Shown piece by piece: positions 9,619-18,066 of a stretch of DNA of 64,000 bases. The notes under the pieces were generated by a model, which was given only the letters and a program-made list of their open reading frames with translations, was not told where the DNA came from and did no database searches. The position numbers and the translations under genes were made by a program. This DNA comes from Spirosoma taeanense. Its GTDB lineage: Bacteria; Bacteroidota; Bacteroidia; Cytophagales; Spirosomataceae. The stretch lies in contig NZ_CP053435.1 in NCBI RefSeq assembly GCF_013127955.1, positions 4,216,001 through 4,280,000 of the forward strand, written 5' to 3'. The first letter of the stretch is position 1; each line of letters starts with the position of its first letter.

Positions 9619-9981
9619 TTACCAGGTCTGTTCAAGATCGGTTTTTGTGTAGGTATGGTTCCGATCCGTGTAGAATGAACGGGTGTCGCTGCGTTTGATT
9701 GCCAGCGGATTTTTAGCCGTCATCCGGTAAAGCAGGGCGATAGGAAACAGGAATACGAAGAACAGCACCGACAGGATAATCTTGCCGTTGATGTTTCCCA
9801 GCACCTCCGCCAGCCTGAACCAGATCCGGACGATAAAATCACCCGCCACCGGAATAAAGACACTCAGCAAGCCTACCCCGATAGCTCCATAAAGCCACCA
9901 GGACGATTTAAACACAAAATAGAGCACCAGCAGCCCCGTCACGATAACCAACTGAGCTTTGGCTTTGTCAGCAGCATCCAT
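9619..9981 (-). CDS. SxtJ-like small membrane protein
   Basis: A 120-residue protein with about four hydrophobic segments (residues 10-27, 29-48, 70-88 and an intermediate one) and a charged C-terminal tail of about 35 residues. The LYRMTAKNPLAIKR segment and the position directly behind a DUF5989 protein and a carbamoyltransferase match the SxtJ family, named after the saxitoxin cluster. The biochemical role of SxtJ proteins is not known; association with O-carbamoyltransferases suggests a membrane partner or scaffold. It starts 4 bases after the DUF5989 stop, so it is probably in the same transcript, and a strong terminator follows. The family assignment rests on size, motif and neighbours. 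Confidence 0.75.
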   Translation of the reverse strand: MDAADKAKAQLVIVTGLLVLYFVFKSSWWLYGAIGVGLLSVFIPVAGDFIVRIWFRLAEVLGNINGKIILSVLFFVFLFPIALLYRMTAKNPLAIKRSDTRSFYTDRNHTYTKTDLEQTW

Positions 9982-9985
9982 TCCG

Positions 9986-10135
9986 TTAAAACAAGGTGTA
10001 AATGAAAGGCGCTACGGCCGAACCACCGCCGATAACAATCAGAATACCGATGAGGAGCAACAGAATGATAATGGGTGCCAGCCACCATTTTTTACGTTGC
10101 TGCAGAAAGTGGAAAATGTCCTGTAAGAATTCCAT
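9986..10135 (-). CDS. DUF5989 (SxtK-like) 49-aa membrane protein
   Basis: A tiny protein: start MEFLQDIFHFLQQRKKWWLA, then a single hydrophobic helix rich in Ile and Leu, then GGGSAVAPFIYTLF at the C-terminus. The R-K-K-W-W-L-x-P-I before the helix and the G-S-x-x-A-P-F-I-Y-x-L-F end are the marks of DUF5989 proteins, which are about 50 residues long and sit between carbamoyltransferases and SxtJ genes. Likely a bitopic inner-membrane peptide with the basic N-terminus in the cytoplasm. The stop codon lies 4 bases before the SxtJ-like start. Its small size makes it easy to miss in gene calling. Function unknown. Confidence 0.85.
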   Translation of the reverse strand: MEFLQDIFHFLQQRKKWWLAPIIILLLLIGILIVIGGGSAVAPFIYTLF

Positions 10136-10204
10136 GATCGTGTTGTGGTTGAAGGTTAACTAGCAAAAGTTTTACGTTAAACTAATTTATGGTTAATAAA
10201 TATC

Positions 10205-10235
10205 TCAACTGCCTCAGTTGATTAACCGGTTAATC
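10205..10235. repeat. Two adjacent palindromes at the carbamoyltransferase stop
   Basis: TCAACTG-CCT-CAGTTGA (10205-10221) abuts the 16-bp palindrome GATTAACCGGTTAATC (10220-10235), which covers the stop codon of the carbamoyltransferase gene. There is no T-run, so they may be RNA-stability hairpins or a processing point instead of a terminator. Confidence 0.4.
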
Positions 10236-12092
10236 CAGAACAAACTCTTCTTTCCAATTGTCTTTTTCCTGCCACTGAGGCTGCTTCCGTTTGTCGAACA
10301 GGTAATTGCCAACAACCAGATAGTCCATTTCGGTGCGCATAAAGCACCGATAGGCATCATCCGGCGTACAGACGATCGGCTCACCCCGTACGTTAAAACT
10401 GGTGTTGACAATAACACCGTAACCCGTCAATTTTTTAAACGCATCAATCAGCTGATAATAGCGTGGGTTGGTGTCTTCATGCACGGTCTGGATACGGGCC
10501 GAGAAATCGATATGCGTAATCGAAGGCAGATCCGACCGCTGGTAATACAGCTTTTCACGCAACGGGAAACGGGCGTAATCGGCCGGTAGCGGAGCCCGCC
10601 GACTTTCAGTAACGGGATGCACCAGCAGCATGTAGGGCGACGTACCGTCGTATTCGAAATACTCGGCGCAGTCTTCGGCCAGCACCGAGGGCGCAAACGG
10701 CCGGAACGATTCCCGGTATTTGATTTTCAGGTTCAGCTTCTTCTGCATCTCGGCATTACGTGGATCGCCCAGAATACTGCGTCCGCCCAGTGCCCGGGGA
10801 CCAAACTCCATACGGCCCTGCACCCAGCCTACAACGTTCCCATCGGCCAGCAACTGGGCCGTTTGCTTGCTCAGCTCGCCAAAATCGGCGAAGTGCGTCG
10901 CAACGGCTTTATACTTTACCACCATCAGTTCAACGTCCAGGTCGGAGAACGTCGGACCGAGGTAGGAGCCGCGCATGGCGTCGCGTTCGGTCGTTACCCG
11001 GCGCTCCTGATCGAAATAAATATGATAGGCTGCCAGAGCCGCCCCCAGCGCCCCGCCCGCATCGCCCGCTGCGGGTTGAATGAACAGCTTGTTGAAAATA
11101 CCCGCTTTCTGCAGTTTTCCGTTGGAGACGCAGTTCAGCGCCACGCCCCCGGCCAGCACCAGCGCATCGGCGTTGGTCAGGCGTTTGGCCTCGCGGGCCA
11201 TGTTCAGCACAGCCTCTTCGGTCAGGTACTGAATGGCCAGGCCCAGATTGCAGTGATGCGGCTGCAGTTCATCGTCAGGCTGCCGCTTCGGGAAACCAAA
11301 CAGAGCGGCCCATTTTTCTTCGTTCACCATCGTTAGCCCGGTGGCGTAGTCGAAATACGTCTGATTGAGCCAGATCGACCCATCCTCGCGCAGATCGACC
11401 AGTTGTTCTTTGATGATCGCCAGATACCGGGCTACCTCAGGCGCGTGCGGATCGCCATACGGGGCCAGCCCCATCAACTTATACTCGCCCGAGTTGACCC
11501 GGAAACCCAGAAAATAGGTGAACGCAGAATATAACAGCCCCAGCGAATGCGGAAACCGCAGTTCTTTCAGTATGGTGATTGACTTTCCTTCGCCCAGCCC
11601 AATTGAAGCGGTGGCCCATTCGCCTACACCGTCGATGGTTAGGATTGCTGCCCGCTCGAAGGCCGACGGATAAAAGGCGCTGGCTGCGTGGGAAAGATGG
11701 TGTTCGGGAAAAAGAAGCTTTACTTTTTTGGCCGGATCGTACCCTAGCTTCTCCAGCTCCTGCCGTATCAGCCGTTTAAGGAATAATTTTTCTTTCAGCC
11801 AGACCGGGATGGCCATCAGAAACGACCGCAGCCCTTTTGGTGCGAAGGCGTAATACGTTTCCAGCAGCCGCTCAAATTTCAGCAGCGGTTTGTCGTAGAA
11901 GACAATCGCATCAACCTGATTAATGGTCAGACCGCCGTATTGCAGGCAGTAGTTGATGGCATTGGCCGGAAAGTTAGGATCGTGTTTTTTGCGGGTAAAA
12001 CGTTCTTCCTGTGCTGCTGCTACTATGCGGCCATCTTCGATCAAAGCAGCCGCCGAATCGTGATAGAAAGCCGAAATACCTAATATGGTCAT
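10230..12092 (-). CDS. O-carbamoyltransferase, NodU/CmcH (SxtI-like) family
   Basis: About 620 residues. These two-domain enzymes use carbamoyl phosphate and ATP to make carbamoyl adenylate and pass the carbamoyl group to a hydroxyl of a sugar or small molecule. The N-terminal ASKHA/Kae1-like domain starts ILGISAFYHDSAAAL and carries the metal-binding histidines (HHLSHAASAFYPS near residue 130). The C-terminal YrdC-like part has GRMEFGPRALGGRSILGDP near 430. ATG at 12092 gives the family N-terminus; an in-frame ATG five codons earlier is less likely. It belongs to a minus-strand set with an upstream SGNH-like membrane protein and downstream DUF5989 and SxtJ-like proteins. The acceptor is unknown; a cell-envelope glycan is a reasonable inference. 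Confidence 0.92.
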   Translation of the reverse strand: MTILGISAFYHDSAAALIEDGRIVAAAQEERFTRKKHDPNFPANAINYCLQYGGLTINQVDAIVFYDKPLLKFERLLETYYAFAPKGLRSFLMAIPVWLKEKLFLKRLIRQELEKLGYDPAKKVKLLFPEHHLSHAASAFYPSAFERAAILTIDGVGEWATASIGLGEGKSITILKELRFPHSLGLLYSAFTYFLGFRVNSGEYKLMGLAPYGDPHAPEVARYLAIIKEQLVDLREDGSIWLNQTYFDYATGLTMVNEEKWAALFGFPKRQPDDELQPHHCNLGLAIQYLTEEAVLNMAREAKRLTNADALVLAGGVALNCVSNGKLQKAGIFNKLFIQPAAGDAGGALGAALAAYHIYFDQERRVTTERDAMRGSYLGPTFSDLDVELMVVKYKAVATHFADFGELSKQTAQLLADGNVVGWVQGRMEFGPRALGGRSILGDPRNAEMQKKLNLKIKYRESFRPFAPSVLAEDCAEYFEYDGTSPYMLLVHPVTESRRAPLPADYARFPLREKLYYQRSDLPSITHIDFSARIQTVHEDTNPRYYQLIDAFKKLTGYGVIVNTSFNVRGEPIVCTPDDAYRCFMRTEMDYLVVGNYLFDKRKQPQWQEKDNWKEEFVLD

Positions 12093-12257
12093 ACAGTAAA
12101 ATGACAAACAGAACTCTAAAAAGTGTTGGGTTTGCTTCCCCTACTTAAAACCCTGCTTTATTCGCTTACTTGTTCATGAATATATTCCAGAGCACAAGCC
12201 TGAAAACGGAATCGCAAATAAAGTTCTGATCATTAAGCCAGACAGCTTTTACGGCCT

Positions 12258-13565
12258 TCACCGTGCAGCGCTTACCGCTGAATTTATCGAACGGTCGTTT
12301 CCGAATTTATCACTACGCATATGAAGATCTTTGGCTAACTGCTGACTGACAAGTTCGTAGGCTTCGGCATCCGGATGCATGCCGTCGTAAGCCGTTGCCC
12401 AGGATAATAGCCGCGAATAATCCAGCACCTTCAGGTCTGCCTCCTCAAACAAACGACGCAGTTCGGGATCCATGGGATAAAGCGGAAAGACAACTACGTA
12501 GAAATTGTCGTTGCCGAACTGCCTGCTGTACAGTTCTTTCGACTTCTTAACCATGTTCACGAACCGCTGATACTGCTCGGTGCTGTACCGCTTGGGAAAG
12601 TTGATTTTAAACAGGTTCACAATGTTACTCCTGTACATCAGCCGGATCAGCTTCAGGCGAACCGGGTGCTTCTGCGCATAAGAGCCTTCAACAACGCCAG
12701 TAGCCGGGTTCACCCAGGGCAGATACCCCTGGGCATTATACGCCCACTTTGTGCTCGGGATTGCCCGCGCCAGATGGTCCTCAATGAACGTATACACCGC
12801 AATGCCGTTTTTCTCGGCGACCTGTTTCCGGAGGTTTACCGTTTGCAGAATCCCCAGCATATGAGCGGGCGAGTGGCCCGACACGCCATAGTTATACGGT
12901 CGGTAACCGGTATGCTTTCCAAAAAAATAAGGAATCGTACTCGTATCCGACACCGACTCGCCATACGTAAACGAGCAGCCCAGAAACAGGGCGTACTTGC
13001 CAACGGCCCGGCTGCTGTCGAAAGGCGTAACGCGCCGGGACAAATTATCGATGTGGTATTCGACCGGAATCGTGCTGGCTTCCGAAACCGACTTACCATT
13101 CATGGTCTTGTGCTTCGTAATAGAATACACTACTTCATACTGACCCGGACTCGGGCGACTGAATCCGAGCTGGTCATTCCGGATCAGGCTGAGCGTATTG
13201 GGCTTTGCCGGGTCAGTATTGTTTTTAATGGAATTGCTCCTGACGGTAGCCGCTGGCGTTTTTTCTTTCCAGCGCAGCACAAGACCGCACACAAACTCCA
13301 GCAGCAGCCAGGAGATCAGGAAGACAACCAGCGAGAGAACCGTGTTTTTAATCCAGGTTTTGCCGTAGAGCAGCAGGTAAATGAGGATACTGACGACAAT
13401 GATACCCGTAACGGCATAAATCAGAATCTGAACTCCGTTGTTGCCGGACCCTGAACCAGAATCCGGACTTAACAATGCATCAATTGCCAGCACTGGCAGC
13501 GCTCCTAAAACAGGCAACGTGATAGCCCAGTAAAAGAAGCGATAAAACCCCGGTAAAGACTTCAT
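12258..13565 (-). CDS. Membrane-anchored SGNH/GDSL-like hydrolase
   Basis: A 435-residue protein. Three hydrophobic segments occupy about residues 8-95, followed by a soluble domain. Near residue 195 the segment FLGCSFTYGESV resembles block I of SGNH hydrolases with the nucleophile Ser in G-C-S in place of G-D-S. Near 390 DGMHPDAEAY resembles block V (D-x-x-H), which supplies the catalytic Asp and His. NYGVSGHSP near residue 225 could provide the block II Gly. The enzyme may act as an esterase or acyltransferase at the membrane surface. It lies 165 bases upstream of the carbamoyltransferase on the same strand and may modify the same product. Specificity unknown. Confidence 0.75.
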   Translation of the reverse strand: MKSLPGFYRFFYWAITLPVLGALPVLAIDALLSPDSGSGSGNNGVQILIYAVTGIIVVSILIYLLLYGKTWIKNTVLSLVVFLISWLLLEFVCGLVLRWKEKTPAATVRSNSIKNNTDPAKPNTLSLIRNDQLGFSRPSPGQYEVVYSITKHKTMNGKSVSEASTIPVEYHIDNLSRRVTPFDSSRAVGKYALFLGCSFTYGESVSDTSTIPYFFGKHTGYRPYNYGVSGHSPAHMLGILQTVNLRKQVAEKNGIAVYTFIEDHLARAIPSTKWAYNAQGYLPWVNPATGVVEGSYAQKHPVRLKLIRLMYRSNIVNLFKINFPKRYSTEQYQRFVNMVKKSKELYSRQFGNDNFYVVVFPLYPMDPELRRLFEEADLKVLDYSRLLSWATAYDGMHPDAEAYELVSQQLAKDLHMRSDKFGNDRSINSAVSAAR

Positions 13566-13811
13566 TAAATGTTATTCAACATAAAGCAGGCCGAAGTGTA
13601 CAGATTCTTTTTTCCACTTCTCATGTCATGCATACCTAAACAAAAAGCCTGTTTTAACAATGAAACTACGCTGGTTCATCTGGCAGAAGACGGTTCGAAA
13701 GCCCTTACTCCGCCGATTGCAGAACGACAAAAACCCTATTTACGTATCCGATATAGGCATTACGTATAGTTACCGATCATAAAAATCTTCAACGCATAAA
13801 GGCAAAGAAAC

Positions 13812-13819
13812 TATCTTTG
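13812..13819 (+). promoter_or_regulatory. -7 box upstream of the Ppx/GppA gene
   Basis: TATCTTTG matches TAnnTTTG and lies 35 bases before the TTG start at 13855. No clear -33 element at the expected distance. Confidence 0.4.
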
Positions 13820-13854
13820 GCCCGTTCATAAAGCCATACTGGCACTCGCAGCTA

Positions 13855-14739
13855 TTGAAACTGGCAGCTATTGACATCGGTTCCAACGCAGCCCGTCTGC
13901 AAATTTCGACGATTTTGCATAACGACGGCATCGTCAGCTTTAAACGCGTCGAATACGTTCGGTTTCCGCTTCGGCTGGGCCACGACGTATTCAATTTTGG
14001 TGAACTCACGGCCGAGAGTGAGGCCCGAACTACTAAACTCATGCAAGTCTATAAACTACTTATGGAATTGCATGAGGTTGAAGATTACATGGCCTGCGCT
14101 ACCTCCGCCATGCGCGAATCGGCCAACGGGCAGGACGTAGCCCGACGCATCGAAGCCGCAACGGGAATCAGAATTCATATCATCGACGGTCAGAAAGAAG
14201 CCGAACTCATCAATAATGTTGTTGTGCAGGCCCTCGACGACCGGCAGTTTCTACACATCGACGTGGGTGGAGGCAGCACTGAGCTGAACCTGTACAAAAA
14301 CCGGCAGAAGGTCAATTCCAAATCGTTTAAGATTGGGTCGGTCCGTTTGCTGGAAGGCAAAGAGATAAAAGGCGGCTGGCGTAAAATGGAAGACTGGGTT
14401 GAAGACAACGTCGACCCGTCGGAAGAGATTATAGCCGTCGGCACGGGCGGTAACATCAGCAAGCTGTTTAATCTGGCGTCTAAAATCGACGACTCATCAA
14501 CCACGGTAACCGAGATCGAGCGCATCCGCGATTATATTGCCGGATTCAGTCAGGAAGATCGTATCAATAAACTTCGCCTGAACGCCGACCGCGCCGATGT
14601 GATTGTACCGGCTGCCAGCATCTATATTTCGGTCATGAAATGGGCCGGGGCCAATCAGATTATTGTTCCGGACCTGGGCCTGAAGGATGGCATTATCCAG
14701 CTGGTCTATTCGCACCTGAGCCGCAAAAAGCGCGGGTGA
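13855..14739 (+). CDS. Ppx/GppA phosphatase family protein
   Basis: A 294-residue ASKHA-fold phosphatase of the exopolyphosphatase/guanosine pentaphosphate phosphatase family. The phosphate-1 loop appears as AAIDIGSNAARL at residues 4-15 and phosphate-2 as HIDVGGGSTEL near 133-143, with a further glycine loop GTGGNISKL near 200. It has only the two-lobed catalytic core; the C-terminal HD-type domain of E. coli Ppx and GppA is absent, as is usual for shorter Bacteroidota members. It probably hydrolyses polyphosphate or pppGpp. Start is TTG at 13855, giving MKLAAIDIGSN; no ATG lies close enough to serve. It is monocistronic, followed by a strong terminator. Confidence 0.88.
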   Translation: MKLAAIDIGSNAARLQISTILHNDGIVSFKRVEYVRFPLRLGHDVFNFGELTAESEARTTKLMQVYKLLMELHEVEDYMACATSAMRESANGQDVARRIEAATGIRIHIIDGQKEAELINNVVVQALDDRQFLHIDVGGGSTELNLYKNRQKVNSKSFKIGSVRLLEGKEIKGGWRKMEDWVEDNVDPSEEIIAVGTGGNISKLFNLASKIDDSSTTVTEIERIRDYIAGFSQEDRINKLRLNADRADVIVPAASIYISVMKWAGANQIIVPDLGLKDGIIQLVYSHLSRKKRG

Positions 14740-14767
14740 TTGCCTAGTAAGCCATACTATTTTCCTT

Positions 14768-14796
14768 AAAAAGCTACTCCACCGGGGTAGCTTTTT
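14768..14796 (+). terminator. Intrinsic terminator after the Ppx/GppA gene
   Basis: AAAAAGCTACTCC-ACC-GGGGTAGCTTTTT: a 13-bp stem with one wobble pair and a T5 tail, starting 29 bases past the stop codon. It separates the phosphatase gene from the glycan locus. Confidence 0.9.
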
Positions 14797-14896
14797 GCAT
14801 TCCTACCCAACTGCTCATTTAAACCTTACTGATCGCAGGTTAAATATTAAAATCTACTGTTACTTCTCCACTTATTCCGAGTCTCTAATTACATTA

Positions 14897-14927
14897 AGTA
14901 GATACATTATAACCAATAATGTCTACT
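14897..14927. promoter_or_regulatory. Inverted repeat upstream of the glycan locus
   Basis: AGTAG-(AT)-ACATTAT, loop AACCA, ATAATGT-CTACT: 12 base pairs with a two-base bulge, in an AT-rich stretch about 65 bases before the first gene of the locus. It could be an operator or leader hairpin; no regulator gene is adjacent. Confidence 0.3.
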
Positions 14928-14990
14928 AATCTCCTATTTTAATTATTCCTGTATACTTCATAGGCTGACGGATACGGGCACCGTAACTCC

Positions 14991-15941
14991 ATGATAAACT
15001 ATACGATTCAGCGGCAGCAAAATCCGCCCTATCACGCCATTCCTGACTTTTGCCAACAGGGGTTCTTTTTTAACGAAGGTGATCATTTACAGCAGCAGAG
15101 CAACGGAGCCTTTCATTTACTGACGGCCCTGAATCAATCGACTCGCCAGGCCGAAGCCCGCTGCGCCTTTTTTTTACAACCCCACCGGGCGGTCAGCCCG
15201 GCAGCGGCTCCGTTTGGCTCGATCGAGTTCGCCGACAGCCTCCCCGATCCAATCCTCGACGAGTTTCTTCGATCGCTGACCGAAGCCGCTCAATCAGCTG
15301 GTGCGCCGACGCTGCGACTGGTCAACTACCCCCACTGTTACGCGCCCAAACAGGCCGATCGGCTAACCGACAAACTGATTGAACAGGGCTATCAACTGGT
15401 TGCGGCCGACCAGAATTTCTTTCTGTCAGTTGCCAACCATTCGTTTGAAAGCAGTATTGCCCCATCCCAACGTCGGCGGCTCCGGAAGTGCCGACAGGCA
15501 GGATTCCAGTTCGAGCACTGGCAACGTCCGAACCCGCAGGAGGTCGTTACGTTCCTGCAGGAAACCCGCCAACAGCAGGGGTATCTGCTCACGATCTGTC
15601 CCGACCGGCTGGTTAGCTTATTACAGGAATTTCCGGAGCAGTTTCCGGTCTTTGTCGTGAGTGATGGCGATATTCGGGCTGCGCTGACAGTGGCCGTCCG
15701 GGTGCGGGCGGACATTCTATATAATTTTATGCCCGCGTCACGACCGGATTATCATCGTTTCAGTCCGATGGTCATGCTGACCGACGGCCTGTTTGGCTAT
15801 TGCCAGCGCCAGCGTATCCGGCTGCTCGACCTGGGCGTGTCGCTCGATGCCAACCGACAGCCCAAGCCGAGTTTGATGCGCTTCAAGCAAAAGTTAGGTG
15901 CGCAATCGTCGCCTAAACTGGTCTTCGAGAAAGCCTTGTAG
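14991..15941 (+). CDS. FemAB/GNAT-like acyltransferase
   Basis: A 316-residue protein without signal peptide or membrane segments. The C-terminal half (about 150-300) resembles the GNAT domain of FemAB-type proteins: a basic start (SQRRRLRKCRQAGFQFEHW), a central strand-helix segment, and DILYNFMPASRPDYHRFSPM followed by LLDLGVSLDANRQPKPSLM, which recalls the C-terminal block of this group in which the sugar or peptide acceptor is held. It probably transfers an acyl or aminoacyl group to a sugar. It opens the pseudaminic acid and glycan locus. Start ATG at 14991. Domain call moderate; substrate unknown. Confidence 0.7.
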   Translation: MINYTIQRQQNPPYHAIPDFCQQGFFFNEGDHLQQQSNGAFHLLTALNQSTRQAEARCAFFLQPHRAVSPAAAPFGSIEFADSLPDPILDEFLRSLTEAAQSAGAPTLRLVNYPHCYAPKQADRLTDKLIEQGYQLVAADQNFFLSVANHSFESSIAPSQRRRLRKCRQAGFQFEHWQRPNPQEVVTFLQETRQQQGYLLTICPDRLVSLLQEFPEQFPVFVVSDGDIRAALTVAVRVRADILYNFMPASRPDYHRFSPMVMLTDGLFGYCQRQRIRLLDLGVSLDANRQPKPSLMRFKQKLGAQSSPKLVFEKAL

Positions 15942-16023
15942 GTCAGACCACCCCGCCTGCACCGTTCTCCTGTTTTTTTCGTTATTTTGTAGAAAAAAGG
16001 GAACCCTGCTGGGTGCCGACCGC

Positions 16024-16926
16024 ATGCTTGAAGCTGGTTTTAATTCGGTTAGTAATTTTCTGAGTGAGCTGTTTACGTCCCTGCTCTCGCTGGTAAAAGT
16101 GGTGCTGCGGGCGCGTCACAGAACCCGGCTACCGCCCCGGCAGCGACCAGTCTGCTCGGTGCTGGGTAATGGCCCTTCGCTGAATGAATCCCTGACCGAC
16201 CACCTCGATTTTATCCGGCAGACAGAGGTTGTGTGCGTAAACAACTTCGCCCATGCCGACGTGTTTCTGGAACTGCGCCCCCAGAACTACGTCATCTCCG
16301 ACCCGAATTATTTTGTCTTTACCGAACAGACCACCGACCGCGACGACATTCGCCGGACGCTGGCCATCTTTTTAGAGCGGGTGAACTGGCCCATGACGCT
16401 TTACGTGCCGCACTTCGCCAAAAACTCGTATCTGCTGGGCCTCATTGAACAGGGTAATCCGCAAATTAAGGTCGTATATTTCAACTACACTGTAGTTTCG
16501 GGCTTTCGCTGGCTGGCTTACTGGCTGTATGCGAATGGGTTCGGCATGCCCCGGGCACAAACCGTCATCATTGCCGCGCTGACGCTGATGGTCAACCGTA
16601 GGTTCGAGACCATCTATCTGTTCGGCGCGGATACATCCTGGCACGAACAGATTCGCCTGAACGATCAGAACCAGCTGCTGATTAAACAGATTCATTTTTA
16701 CGATAAACCGAAAGACGTAACGCACCAGCCCGTGTATATGGATGCGCACCGGCAGCGCACTTTTTCAATGTCCGCTCAGTTTTTGTCGTTACACAAGGCT
16801 TTCCTGGGGTATGAAGTGCTGCGCGACTATGCCAATTACCGGGGCGTTACGATTCTGAACGCCAGCGCAAAAAGTTACATTGACGCCTTCGAGCGCGTCT
16901 CCGTTAAAAAGCCGGTAAGCCAATAA
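16024..16926 (+). CDS. DUF115/GT42-like protein, candidate nonulosonic acid transferase
   Basis: About 300 residues from ATG at 16024 (the frame is open further upstream into the previous gene, but that part reads as shadow). After an amphipathic N-terminal helix, residues 42-52 read CSVLGNGPSLN, then VVCVNNFAHADVFLELRPQN and YVISDPNYF; near 200 is YLFGADTSWHE. The G-N-G-P-S-L followed by N-N-F recalls the nucleotide-binding start of DUF115 (Maf/MptE-like) proteins and of GT42 sialyltransferases. Maf proteins of this group attach pseudaminic acid to flagellin. Being immediately upstream of pseB, a role in moving CMP-pseudaminic acid onto an acceptor is a fair inference but unproved. It could also be another sugar-phosphate transferase. 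Confidence 0.65.
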   Translation: MLEAGFNSVSNFLSELFTSLLSLVKVVLRARHRTRLPPRQRPVCSVLGNGPSLNESLTDHLDFIRQTEVVCVNNFAHADVFLELRPQNYVISDPNYFVFTEQTTDRDDIRRTLAIFLERVNWPMTLYVPHFAKNSYLLGLIEQGNPQIKVVYFNYTVVSGFRWLAYWLYANGFGMPRAQTVIIAALTLMVNRRFETIYLFGADTSWHEQIRLNDQNQLLIKQIHFYDKPKDVTHQPVYMDAHRQRTFSMSAQFLSLHKAFLGYEVLRDYANYRGVTILNASAKSYIDAFERVSVKKPVSQ

Positions 16927-16970
16927 ACCTATTTCGCAGCGCTTTCACGGCTCATGTTTTCTCTACGATT

Positions 16971-17987
16971 ATGCTTGATTTAACAAATAAGTCTATTCTG
17001 ATTACGGGCGGCACCGGCTCGTTCGGCAAGAAGTTTGTCGAGATGGTGTATAAGCGGTATCCGAACCTCAAACGGCTGGTTATCTATTCGCGCGACGAGC
17101 TGAAGCAGTTTGAAATGAGCCAGCACTACCCGTCGTCAACATATAAATCCATCCGGTTTTTTATTGGCGACGTGCGGGATGCCGAGCGGCTCAAACGGGC
17201 CTGCGAGGGCGTGGACATCATTATCCACGCGGCTGCCCTGAAGCAGGTTCCGGCCGCCGAATACAACCCGATGGAGTGCATCAAGACCAATGTCTTTGGT
17301 GCAGAGAACGTAATCAACGCGGCCCTGGATAACGGTGTGCAACGCGTAGTCGCTCTCTCGACCGATAAGGCTGCGGCTCCCATCAATCTCTATGGCGCCA
17401 CTAAACTCTGCTCCGACAAGCTGTTTGTGGCGGCTAACAATATGAAAGGCAGCCGCGATCTGCGGTTCTCGGTCGTGCGTTACGGCAACGTAATCGGTTC
17501 GCGCGGCTCGGTGGTGCCGTTCTTTCTGGACAAGCGGAAAGACGGCGTTCTGCCCATTACGCACCCCGACATGACCCGCTTCAACATTTCGCTCGAAGAA
17601 GGAGTCGAGATGGTACTCTACGCACTGGAGCACGCCTGGGGTGGCGAGATTTTCGTTCCGAAAATTCCTTCCTACCGCATCACCGACGTAGCAACCGCCA
17701 TTGGACCGAACTGCGAGCAGAAGCTGGTCGGTATTCGGCCGGGGGAGAAACTCCACGAGGAGATGATCACCGAAACCGACTCGCTCAATACTATTGAAAC
17801 GGATAAGTATTACGTCATTACGCCCGCAACGCCGATCTGGAGTATGGACGATTATATCAGGGCGTTCAATGGGCGGCTGGTCGAGATGGGCTTCAAATAC
17901 AACTCGGGTACGAACACCGACTGGCTCAACGTAGAACAGCTGCGGGAGCAGATTCGGGAACACGTTGACCCATCGTTTACGGTATAG
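16971..17987 (+). CDS. pseB: UDP-N-acetylglucosamine 4,6-dehydratase (inverting), PseB
   Basis: First step of pseudaminic acid synthesis: converts UDP-GlcNAc to UDP-2-acetamido-2,6-dideoxy-beta-L-arabino-hexos-4-ulose. 338 residues, an extended SDR enzyme with NADP-binding loop TGGTGSFGKKF at about 11-21 and active site STDKAAAPINLYGATK near 128-144, in which the Asp-Lys pair and the Tyr-x-x-x-Lys are both kept. The sequence HAAALKQVPAAEYNPMECIKTN is characteristic of PseB and separates it from retaining dehydratases and epimerases. It lies 44 bases after the DUF115-like gene. A terminator-like hairpin separates it from pseC, so it may be made in excess over downstream enzymes. Confidence 0.95.
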   Translation: MLDLTNKSILITGGTGSFGKKFVEMVYKRYPNLKRLVIYSRDELKQFEMSQHYPSSTYKSIRFFIGDVRDAERLKRACEGVDIIIHAAALKQVPAAEYNPMECIKTNVFGAENVINAALDNGVQRVVALSTDKAAAPINLYGATKLCSDKLFVAANNMKGSRDLRFSVVRYGNVIGSRGSVVPFFLDKRKDGVLPITHPDMTRFNISLEEGVEMVLYALEHAWGGEIFVPKIPSYRITDVATAIGPNCEQKLVGIRPGEKLHEEMITETDSLNTIETDKYYVITPATPIWSMDDYIRAFNGRLVEMGFKYNSGTNTDWLNVEQLREQIREHVDPSFTV

Positions 17988-17995
17988 CTGATAGA

Positions 17996-18024
17996 GCACC
18001 GGACCGGTTTCCGGTGCGTTTTAT
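17996..18024 (+). terminator. Terminator-like hairpin between pseB and pseC
   Basis: GCACCGG, 8-base loop, CCGGTGC, then GTTTTATT; 9 bases after the pseB stop. It looks like an intrinsic terminator inside the gene cluster and may cause partial read-through. Confidence 0.6.
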
Positions 18025-18066
18025 TAATCTGAATTTCTGCGCTGGTCTGCGGTCCGGCGTACGCGT

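Noticed and set aside
8657..9652. 331-aa plus-strand frame opposite the metH 5' end and riboswitch
   Set aside because: Antisense to metH and to a structured RNA; no recognisable domain.
10617..11336. 239-aa plus-strand frame opposite the carbamoyltransferase
   Set aside because: Antisense shadow of a well-supported gene.
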